Source: Adiantum capillus-veneris
Taxonomy: Eukaryota; Streptophyta; Polypodiopsida; Polypodiales; Pteridaceae
Assembly: GCA_014529385.2 (NCBI GenBank)
Contig: CM043952.1
Coordinates: 63,104,870 to 63,168,869 of the forward strand
Length of the DNA: 64,000 nt
Direction: 5' to 3'
Part shown: in pieces, positions 36,458-46,452 of the stretch
Numbering within the stretch: position 1 is the stretch's first letter
Layout: each line of letters opens with the position of its first letter
Made by a program: the position numbers and the translations under genes
The notes under the pieces: generated by a model
The model's database searches: none
Told to the model about the DNA's origin: nothing
Seen by the model: only the letters and a program-made list of their open reading frames with translations

Positions 36458-37770
36458 TGAATGTTTGCCCACATACGGAAATCATTAGAATTAACGCTTA
36501 TTGCACTGAGTGTGGGGTTACTCACTTCATTGAGGATTGTTCAAAGAATCCAAACAAAGTGCAAAAGACGACATTGAATATGCTAGAAACTATTCCTACC
36601 AGCAGTGGGTCTGAAAATGAAACTCTGATACCAACGCAAGTTGTTACTAGAGCTCAAGCTAAGAAAACCACTAGAGAACCTGAGAATGGAAAGTTAGCGA
36701 CTGAAGTGGTTAGTCAAGGACCGCGGAGTCAGAAAAACACATGGAAAGCTAGAAAAGCACGCATGAAGTTGAGAAAAGAACGTGAAGACGCTATTCTAGC
36801 TGAGGAACTAAAGCAAACTAAAGCTAGATTAGAAAAACTTGAGAGTCAAAACGGGAAACGAGAGATGAGCCCGGAAAGAACGAAACAAAAGAGTATCAAA
36901 GAAACAACGAGCTTAAGCTCAGGGGGATCAGTGCTAGTCGACAAAGTACACGAACCATTGGACGCACTGATGAGAGCTTACGAAGCTAGGTTAAAGAACA
37001 ACCAAACACAAGAACAGAGGTGGATGACATACCCAAACGCGGAATTGGAAAAGCAGAGACTTGAAATGTGCCAGAGAATGATCGAGACTGCACAAGCCTT
37101 ATTAGAACCACCAAAAGAAACAATGAATTGTGGAAAGGAAAACCCAATTCAGCAAGAGACTATCGTTTCACGGGTAGCTGAAAAGACTCCCAGTGCACAA
37201 AAGCCTGAAAATACACAAAAGGATGACCGCATAGTATTGAACACAACCGATCAGGAGATAGAGAGTTTTCATCCAGTCATACAGAGGATTTACGGAAAAG
37301 ATGAGGATTACAATGAATTTTGGAAACAAGTGAGAGAGGCAAACTTTGCAAACGAGCTAAGTTGCCAAGCTAATCAGACAAATTGGGAAAAGGACATCAG
37401 GAATCCTCCCATAGTGGAATTTGAGGCAGGATCTCAAGTGGACTTGGATCTGCAATCTTACTGGGGAGATGGGGGCTCTGTTAGAACAATGGAGAGCAAA
37501 CCTCATTCACTGAAAACCTTACCTTCATACTTAGGAGAGTATGAAGCAAAATCCGAGATTAGAGCACTTCCCTCACGAAGAATCTCATCAGAAAAAGTCA
37601 TGGACTCGCAAGGATTGATAGAGATCTTGTCAACACCAGTGACATGCACTATCACTCTAGCTGAGCTTTTGAGGCTAAGACCACATATGTGGACCACTGT
37701 AGGAAAATGCTTGGAGAAATTCGGGATAAAAGACCCAACATCGAGACTGAAAGAGGGTATACAAAGCTGA
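36446..37770 (+). CDS. B: knuckle end and gag-PR linker
   Basis: Begins with the second half of the zinc knuckle. A possible second knuckle-like CTECGVTHFIEDC follows (C-x2-C-x3-H-x4-C). A long charged linker with coiled-coil character (RKEREDAILAEELKQTKARLEKLE) leads to TITLAELLRLRPHMW, a segment commonly seen just before plant gypsy protease. It leaves frame at AAAA/CCC runs, 37728-37736. Confidence 0.75.
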
Positions 37771-38129
37771 GTAAACCACAAAAGAACGCTAAGCCTGTAC
37801 CCTTAAACAAGGTCGGAGAGTATTGCGAAGGTGAAGAGGGGAATACAACCTTACCAGTTGAATTCCAAGGAGTAAACACGATGGCAATACTAGACAGCGG
37901 AGCTGGGGTAGCCATTGCTACAAAAGAAATCTGGAAAAAATGGGGGAAACCAGCAATAAGGAAGACTAGGTTGAAACTCCAATTAGCAGATGGACACATG
38001 GAGAAACCTATGGGGTTATTAGAGAAAGTTGTAGTGACTTCTTGCGGCATTGAATACGAACATACTTTTGCTATTGTCGATTTTGCAAGGAGAATAACTA
38101 TGATATCATATTGGGAAGACCATTCATGA
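37732..38129 (+). CDS. B: first retropepsin (PR1)
   Basis: The aspartic protease domain has MAILDSGAG (catalytic Asp codon at 37893), the QLADGHME strand and AIVDF. Its C-terminal DIILGRPF motif lies in the -1 frame after a TTTT run (38081-38084), so the domain is split across two frames. It would process the gag-pol precursor. The position before RT is canonical for Ty3/gypsy. Confidence 0.88.
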
Positions 38130-39811
38130 GACAGTTGAAAATGGTCCAAGATTGGGGCTACGATCACATATACTTGAGAAATATGGAAACCACTACACGT
38201 GTGAACCTGAAAGACCATAGCTACAAAGATGTGAACCGAACACCGGTAGAGGAGTTTGATTCAGCTACTTTGGCGGGATCCGAATTTCCAGCTTGGTTAG
38301 GTAAACCCAAGGAGTTATGGATGTGTGGAGCTTCGAAATGTGGAAGTCTGAAACGAGAAGAATGTGTTTTAGAAAGGGCTATCGAAGACGAAACTTATGT
38401 AGGAGAACCCTTTCCAGAGGACACGTTTGAACCATTAGAATGGACACACATTCTAGCAACCCTAGATGTTTGTGCAATTCCGGATGGTCCCACAACAAAA
38501 TTTTGCGACAAGGACGGGTACGACGTGGTTCCGTATTTCATGTTGAGAACTGTACTCGAAAAAGAAACTGAAAAGAACGATACACTGGAAAAGGAAGATG
38601 AAGAAGAGGTGTTTCACGACATTCCCAATCATCCAGAGTGGGGAAATGAAGCAGACAACGAGTCAACGGACAATTCAAGCGGAAACGAAGAAACTATAAC
38701 GGATGTCCGATTTTATGATTTTCCGAACCAAACTAAACAACGCCAGAAACACTATAGAGCAAAGAAAAAAACAAAAGGGGTTAGAACCAATCCGATGCCT
38801 AGAATAAGAGGAAAAAATCAATTCCTAATGCTAGTAAAGGCTGAAGATTGTGTTAAGGATAAGATTTCTGGAAGAATGAGAGGCAGTGATCAAAAGAGCT
38901 TACGAAAAGACAAAAGAGGCTCAAGAAATCAAGTTCAAAAGAATGGAACGAAAACTGAAACAGAAAAATCAGAAAAGAACAAGCGCAACAGAGAATACAC
39001 GGAGTCCAAGTTAGAACGTAGAAACAAGTACAGAGAGCTCAAGAAAACTCTGAAGGAAGTTTGGACGACAGAAATTGAGAGTGGAGAGGACGAAAACGTC
39101 AAAATCAAGGAAAACATGGATGTTCCCTCTCACTATAGGAAATTCACAATAGAGGATAGGAAGGTGATATTAACCCCACCTATTCGAGAGAGGAAGGAGA
39201 ACGAATCTTATGACGGACCGGAGGATGCAAAAAAAGTTGATTTAGCAGCTCCAGGTGAGACGCCTAGACCGGTGTACATAGCCACAGATTTGTCTCCAAG
39301 CGAGGAAGAGAGACTTTTGAGTCTTCTCAGAGAGTACAGGGATGTGTTTGCATGGTCTTATAAGGACTTAAAGGGAGTTGACCCATCGATATGCCAACAC
39401 TCAATCCCACTGAAACAAGACGCAAAGCCTAGCAGACAGAGACCATACACATATAATGATACTTTTGCTAAGCGAATCAAGGAAGAGATAGATAAGCTAA
39501 TGGAAGCTGAATTCATATACGAGATTGAACACACTGATTGGGTATCTCCGATTGTGGTAGTACCTAAGAAGAACGGAAAACTCCGAGTGTGTGTCAACTT
39601 AAAGAAAGTGAATGCTGCAACAATCAGGGACAATTATCCCCTGCCGATAACTGATCATGTTCTAGAGCGTGTATCAGGGAAAACAGCATACTCCTTTCTT
39701 GATGGTTTTTCAGGATATAACCAGCTAGCCATAGCACTGGAAGATCAACATAAAACAGCTTTTGCAACGGAGTGGGAATTTATGCTTATCGGGTTATGCC
39801 TTTTGGTCTAA
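38085..39811 (+). CDS. B: PR1 end, linker and RT N-terminal part
   Basis: Starts with the protease end DIILGRPFMRQL. A charged, Lys/Glu-rich linker of about 350 residues follows, then the RT start: KGVDPSICQHSIPL, WVSPIVVVPKKNGKLRVCVN, NAATIRDNYPLP and DGFSGYNQLAI. The frame is lost at GGG (39774-39776), just before the PFGLTNAPATFQ box, which is in the next frame. Confidence 0.88.
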
Positions 39812-42438
39812 CCAATGCTCCCGCAACCTTCCAGAGGCTGATGACGCATGCTTTCAAAGAATACTTAAGGTTGTTTCTCGAAATATACATGGATGACTTA
39901 TGTGTACATTCTCTACTGAGAGATGAGCATCTAGAACACCTAAGAAAAGTATTTGAGAAATGTAGGACATATCGCATTTGTCTCAATCCTGAGAAATGTG
40001 TGTTTATGGTCCGACAGGGCAGAATTCTGGGACATATTGTCTCACAAAACGGAATATCCACGGATTTAGAGAAGATAAAAGTTATAGTGGATATGCCTAG
40101 ACCAACCAATGCGAAACAAGTACAGAGCTTTATGGGACATTGTGGATATTATAGACGATTCATTTACATGTACGCTATAATAGGCCAACCACTTTACAGG
40201 CTAATAGTGAACTTTGAATGGACAGAGGAGTGTGAGGAATCGTTCAAGAAATTGAAAGAGGCACTCATTACTGCTCCAGTCTTGAAATCACCAGATTGGG
40301 AGAAGATATTCCATGTGCATATAGATGCTTCGGCATATGCAATAGGATGCATTCTGGCTCAGCCAGAAGAAGGAAACATGGATTTTCCTATCTGTTACGC
40401 CAGTCGACAGCTCAACCATGCAGAGAAGAATTACACCACAACAGAGCGAGAAGGATTAGGAATGATCTATGCTGTGAAGAAATTTCGGCATTATCTTCTA
40501 GCCAACAAGTTTGTGTTTTTTACGGATCACCAAGCCTTGCTCTACCTAGTGAATAAACCATGCAATACCGGGAGAATAGTGAGATGGTTCATTATCTTAC
40601 TGGAATTCGACTTCACGGTAGTAGTAAAGAAAGGAAAAACACATCTTAGAGCTGATCATCTTTCGCGATTGACGAATGGAGAAGACCCTATAGGAGTAGA
40701 TGACGACATGCCAGACGCGTACTTGTTCAACATAGAAATGATACCTAAGTGGTCTCAAAATGTCGTTAACCTATTAACCTATGGAGGAGAGTTCGATAGA
40801 AGAGAATACAACCTGAAACATATTGCTATTCAGCAATCCAAGAATCTTCAATTGATTGCAGGAAGGTTGTATCAATTGGGAAATGATCATGTTTTACGAC
40901 TATGCATCAATCCTGAGGAATATAATATATATCTGCGCGAAGCACATGTTCAGGAATGTGCATTTCATTGTTCAAGAAGGAACACATATAGGAATTTGTT
41001 ACAATTGGGAGTCTATTGGCCAGGAATGAAAGAAAGCGTACATGAATATGTCACTGTATGTATTGTATGTTCATCAAAACCGCCAGCCGAGTATTCGACA
41101 TTATATCAGATAATGATCGCTCCAGAATGGAGTCAGTATATTGTTGAATATCTCACAAATAGAACTTTCCCAGAAGGAACGTCAAAAGCTCGTCAGAAAT
41201 CTGTAGAGACAGAAGCTAGAGATTACGCTTTAATAGGAGATCAACTCTATAAGAGAGGTAAAGACAACCAGCTTAGGATTTGCGCATCAGAGTCTGAGTA
41301 TGTGATAATCCTGGAGCAAGCTCATGGAGGAGTAGGTGGAGGCCATTTCTCAGGTGATAAGACAACAAAACTTGTCTTAGCCGCAGGAATATGGTGGCCA
41401 ACATTACATATGGACGCTGAGGAATACGTTAAACGGTGTGATGACTGTCAGCGGACCAAAGTACCACTTAAAAGAGATGATATGCCGCTTAGACCAATGA
41501 TGGGGGCAAGAGCTTTTGCAAAATGGGGGATTGATTATGTCGGACCCATTTCACCTCCTGCATATAAGACTCATGCACAATACATCATTGTGGCTACAGA
41601 CTATCTAACAAAGTGGGTCGAAGCAAAGGCAACTCAAAAAGCAGATGCCAGGACCACGGCACAATTTCTATATGAATACGTCTTTGTACGATATGGATTG
41701 CCAATAGAAATTGTGAGTGATCGAGGCACACATTTTATAAATGAAGTGATAAAGATCCTTCTAGATGAATTCATGGTAATCCATAGGAAATCAGCCCCGT
41801 ATCATCCACAAGCAAACGGACAAGCTGAAGCAACAAACAAAACCATATGCACGGTCCTCACGAAGATTGTATCTGAGTCGAGAACTGACTGGGACCAAAA
41901 GTTGCATTCAACATTATGGGCATATAGGGTAGCATATAAAACATCAATAGGAACGACCCCATATAACATGGTTTTTGGGCTAAATGCTATCTTGCCAATA
42001 GAATTCTTGATTTCAACCTTAAGGGTGGCTAAGGATCTAGAGTGGACAGGGCACGAGCTTTCTGATAGAATAGATGACCTGGAAAAGCTAGACGAGCTTC
42101 GCCTAAAAGCAGTAGCTTCTATCTACGCTCAAAAAAGGCGACAAAAGGAATTTTTTGATAAGCATGTGCGGACTAAAGAGTTTAAAGTTGGGGACTATGT
42201 CCTAGTTTACACTCTGAAACAGCATGCTAAGAAGCTTAAAAAGCGAGGGATGGGACCTCTGGTGATTAAAGATCTATCACCAAGTGGAGCCGTCAAGCTT
42301 GCTACATTAGACGGAGAAGAAATGCCCAATTGGATTAGTGGATGCAGAGTGAAAAAGTATCTGTTGCCGCTAACACAAGACATGCTTCTCAAAATACATC
42401 AAGAAAAGCTGCGTGTCCAAAAAAGAAAAAGATTGTAG
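39777..42438 (+). CDS. B: RT active site, RNase H, duplicated HHCC module and integrase
   Basis: An open frame of about 888 codons. It has RT boxes [15 protein letters not shown] and YMDD (residues 39-42), RNase H with HIDASAYAIGCILAQ, TTEREGLGM and TDHQALLYL, then two tandem zinc modules, each H-x6-H-x30-C-x2-C (H392, H399, C430, C433 and H518, H525, C556, C559). The integrase core has D588, D650 and E686 (35 residues between the last two), and a C-terminal part with GDYVLVYTLKQH and MGPLVI. All catalytic residues expected for RT and integrase are present. Element A has only one zinc module. The frame passes to the next ORF at A runs, 42419-42430. Confidence 0.93.
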
Positions 42439-43223
42439 AGGAAGCGCAAGCCGAGGCGAAGGAAAGAATGGAGAAAAGAAGACTACTGCGTCAGAAACAG
42501 CGCAATGAAGGAGCAATACGAATAAACGCAGTTAGTATAACAGAAATGGGGAATGACAAAGAAGAACCCATCATTGAATGCAAAGTAGGGACCAACCAAA
42601 TCAAAGCCAGAGCACTATTGGATTCAGGAGCTCAAGCTAACCTACTTTCACTCAGTTTGTATAGACAATTGACAAATGACACTAAATTACAAACTGCCAA
42701 GCAAGAGTTAAAAAGTTACTCTGAGAATTCAATCAAAACTGTCGGATGCACAGTTTTACATATACAGATTAACCAGTATGTGTATCCTCATATGTTTTAC
42801 GTGGTTGAAGACCAAGCTACACAACATCCATTATTGCTAGGACAACCATGGCAGAAGCAATACAATGCAATGATTGACTGGAGTTCTAAATCAGTGCTTA
42901 TCAAATACGAAGGTGAAAGTCAATCAGTTAAGTTCACCAAAGGAGCAGAGCCAACTCCAAAGGAAGAATCCACGGACAAGGGCAAACAACAAACAGAGAA
43001 AAAGAAGAAGCAATGGCAACCAAAAGTTTCTATACAACTGGATTGCTCTTCGACGAGGAACTCTCAACATTGGATAAGGAAGACAAGCAATAATATAACA
43101 GCTCAACCTTGGGAAAAACGGAGTCAAAGTTGGTATGGAGACCAAAAAAGGCTGTGCCAGAAAACACAAACAGAGTCTTCAATACCAGACAACAGAGTGA
43201 TCCCCGACAATCAAGGACAGTGA
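42425..43223 (+). CDS. B: second retropepsin (PR2) after integrase
   Basis: In the -1 frame after integrase. A basic helical start (KERMEKRRLLRQKQ) is followed by INAVSITEMGND and a complete retropepsin-like domain: ARALLDSGAQANLLSLSLYRQL (Asp codon at 42621), VYPHMFYVVED and PLLLGQPWQKQYNAMIDW. It differs strongly from PR1, so it is not a recent copy. A Lys-rich tail carries the first KKQWQPK heptapeptide (43005-43025). Whether it is an active protease or a binding fold is unknown. The frame is lost at AAAAA (43114-43118). Confidence 0.82.
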
Positions 43224-43639
43224 AACAGATCTGGATTCCAAAGAAGTTCATGACGGCACAAAGCTATAGCAAGCAAATTTGGATCCCAAAGATTTGTAAA
43301 CAGGAACTCCCTTCAGTACAATCCACGGAAACTCCTAGGTATTTCAAGGCGAGGAAATCAACACACAGAACAAAGCAGGTTTGGGTCGCAAAGAGTTTGT
43401 GGCAAGCACAAGCAAAGCGGAAGCAGATTTGGATTGTGAAAAAAGACAACAAGGTAACGAAGAATCCATCTACTGATTCTACTACCAAATTGCCAAAACC
43501 AACCCAAAACCCGACCACCAATCCTTCAATCAAACAAAGAGCAGCTTTATTGGAAAGAATGTTGTATCGTCGCTCTACAATTGCATTGGGAACTTATGAC
43601 CAAAACAACTACAATGCTTCGCCCACAGACACTTCATAG
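43119..43639 (+). CDS. B: Lys/Trp heptapeptide-repeat protein tail
   Basis: Continues PR2 in the -1 frame. It has five more copies of a K-x-x-W-x-x-K heptapeptide, at 43127, 43223, 43271, 43373 and 43421 (KLVWRPK, KQIWIPK twice, KQVWVAK, KQIWIVK), then a Thr/Pro/Asn tail, ending 22 bp before the internal PPT. Spacings of 96, 48, 102 and 48 nt suggest an ancestral 48-nt unit. It is strongly basic with regularly placed tryptophans, so RNA or DNA binding is a guess. I know no named family with this pattern. Confidence 0.75.
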
Positions 43640-43661
43640 TCGTCCGGGAGGACTCAGACTA

Positions 43662-43673
43662 GGAGGGGGGGAG
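43662..43673 (+). promoter_or_regulatory. Internal copy of the polypurine tract
   Basis: GGAGGGGGGGAG is identical to the 12 bases just before the 3' LTR (49766-49777), and it too lies shortly after a stop codon. The preceding 20 bases also resemble each other (GTCxGGGAxGAC in both). Confidence 0.8.
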
Positions 43674-45276
43674 GTATACAGGAGCTACAAAGCAGCTACA
43701 AGCGGGAAAAACAAAGAAAAACAAAAATTATATTACAAGGGCAGTGTCTTACATGATTTTGCAATTTTTTATGTTTGATTGCGGATATTGATAATATTTA
43801 TGCCCTTATATACCGTGTTTTGCAACAAGAAGAGATCAAATGATGAATTTGGGTCTCTAGATGTGTAAATATCACTAAATAAGAGTGTTTTTGGAGCTAA
43901 AAAGTGAAAAAAAGTGGTAATCCAAGTCCAGAAATCACAAAGAAGTGTATATTCATATACACAGGGTTACCAGCTATTTATCGTGTATGTTTGGAATTTT
44001 TTGGCTTTAATTTGCTATTTTCCTTTATTTTTTATGATTTTCTTAATAAAAGTAAAAGAAAAATAAAAAAGCAGGTGAAATGAGATCGGAAAAAAGAAAA
44101 GAATAGACGGTGATGGTCCTAATGACAAGGGCAACCCATGGTAAAAATTGGGTACAATTCTGAAAAAGTTGCGGAAAGCCCGAAATGACAATATTTTGGC
44201 AAAGTGGACAGATTTCTCAGAAACAGGTCAAAAGGAGTCCAAATTGAGAAATTTCAAATCCTAAAGTGCATTTCACGACGAGATAGGAGCACATGTCAAA
44301 TTTGGTAACAAGTGATCCGGGAAGCCCGAAGTTAAGTATTTTTCACTTCACTATCAAGCTCATTTCCACTATTACCTTCTTGGAGAGAGCAAAGAGCACA
44401 CAGGAGCATCCGACCTTCTACCGCCTTCTACGACTGCTACGAGAGCTCAGAGGACACCAGACATGAGAGGTAGACTCGTTGCCATAAGCTTTTGATGCTT
44501 ATCGTTAACTTTTGTCGCGAAAACTCACCAAAACCAAGAAACAAGAGCAGACGGGGAATGGGGAAGAACGCTAGGTAGGGGCACAACCGCCTAACCAAAC
44601 CTTGCAAGAACTTAGAGGTGGGTTACCCTAGTATAGGAGATGAGTTTCTAACACTCAAAGCTCGAGAAAGAACGACTGAAAAAACCCTAGGTCAACAGAG
44701 CCTGCAAGAGGCAAACAGAAAAAAGTTGTCGGAACGACACAAAACTTCTCAGGAAGCTTAACAACATCGAGGGCAATGCAACCATGGAGTATCTCCGGGT
44801 TTGGATCACCAAAAGTAGGTCGGAACAACCGATTCGGCTGCGGACACACAAAGCGTCATTTTGGCATAACGGCTAAAATTGACGACCAAATGACATGAAA
44901 CTTCACAAGCAGCTTCAAATATACATGGATGACTTATGTTTGCAAGCAAAACCCAAAAGAAAGCTGATTCACTTACCGATGGTGAAAAAGACGCTTTCGG
45001 GCAACCAAATGGAGAAAGATGGAGAACGGGGAGCCAAAGTCAAGTTCAACCAAATAGGTGGCTTCACAACATATCCAATGAGCTGGAAATGCAACTCTCG
45101 AGAAGAAAAGTTGAAGAAATTCAACTCCAAGGCAAAAAGACGACTTCGGAGACTGAAATGCCTATAAGGGGGCTTTTTAGCTAAACTGATGACTTTTTAA
45201 GTTGAAAACTAGTTAGCAGGGCTTAGGGCACTAGCACAAAGCATTCTTTGCACAAAAAAACCAACATTTCAAGAAA
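43674..45276 (+). promoter_or_regulatory. Quasi-LTR and second leader (candidate internal promoter)
   Basis: No protein is recognised. A TATATA box (43807-43812) is followed after 5 bp by GTTTTGCAAC (43817-43826), the same 10-mer that follows the TATA box in the 5' LTR (31850-31859). At about 44586-44597 ACCGCCTAACCA resembles the LTR end ACCGCCTTAACA, at nearly the same distance from the TATA box as in the real LTR (about 790 bp). No PBS follows. A 90-codon frame at 44895-45167 contains a 23-bp exact copy of the RT YMDD-box DNA at 44917-44939. Confidence 0.45.
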
Positions 45277-46286
45277 AGACATCATACGCGTATGATGTCT
45301 CACAGCATGATTTTCACATCCATTTCAACATTTGAGTGCATAGCCTCATTCCACATGTTAATCACATCCTATGAACCAAGTATCATGAGAATTGGAGTTA
45401 GAAAACCCAAGGAAAACCAAAAAGACGCAAAGTAGGCCATAAAATTGATTTTTGGTCCTAATTTTGTCAAAATAACTCCAAACTCATTGAAACTTTGTAG
45501 GATTGTTGATTAACACATCTACAAGCTATCTGGAACCAAAAAGCACCATTTTGACACAAAAGACATCATACGCGTATGATGTCTATTTGCACTTACAGAG
45601 CAAAAATGCTCATTTGTCATCATACATCCATTATATATATCTAATACATGCTACATATGAAGTTTGGAACCATTTGGTCAAGTGGATCACCCCATTAGCC
45701 CAATTAAGAGAAAATCCTTCATACAAAGCCTATTTTTGTCCCAAATCCAACATATTCAAGTCCAAACCAAGATTTGAGTATAAACAGTCCTTCACTAGCA
45801 CATGGAGAGTCCACAGAACCAATCCCATGAAAAATTGATGAAAAAGACATCATACGCGTATGATGTCTCCAGAGCCATTTTTAGTCCAAATTCTATCCAA
45901 ACTTGATAAATCCACTGAATAAGCCTATCTAAAGCCAAAACCAAGCTTATAGAGAAAATTGGTCCAAAAATGCACTAAAAGACATCATACGCGTATGATG
46001 TCTCACTATGTGATTTTGGCACCTCAGGGCTTCAACCACCAAACAGAAGTGATCTACATGCCATTTGAAGGTGAACCACCAAGTTTTATCCAATTTGGAT
46101 CATAAAATCCATTTCCCTTTCAAAATTTTGCCAAGAGCCTGAACTGGACTGAACTGGCCAAAACTTGACCAAATGGGATCCAAACTCAAATCCAAGCATA
46201 TGATACTCATGTATACACTATCAGCTACAAGCACAACCAATATGAAGTCATTCTGACACAAAAGACATCATACGCGTATGATGTCT
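45277..46286. repeat. Second palindrome array, 5 perfect copies
   Basis: Five identical copies of the same 24-bp palindrome start at 45277, 45561, 45845, 45980 and 46263, at intervals of 284, 284, 135 and 283 bp. The leader array has 287, 126 and 284. The array ends 166 nt before the ATG of the aORF. Spacers are diverged, AT-rich and non-coding. Confidence 0.95.
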
Positions 46287-46452
46287 CAAGCATGTTTTTG
46301 AGCCCAGTTTGCATATTTTTTCACCTACATTGCATCCTTAGGCCCTGAATAGCTCATGTTTCAATTTTCAAGTCATTTGAATAGTTAAAAGCTTCATTTC
46401 GGCTTTCAGTACTAAAAAGACGCTAACTTCTGAAATTGGAGTTACAGGATCC

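Noticed and set aside
33164-46286. Regularly spaced palindromic repeats as a CRISPR array
   Set aside because: Spacers are 100-260 bp, partly similar to each other, and inside a plant retrotransposon; no cas genes.
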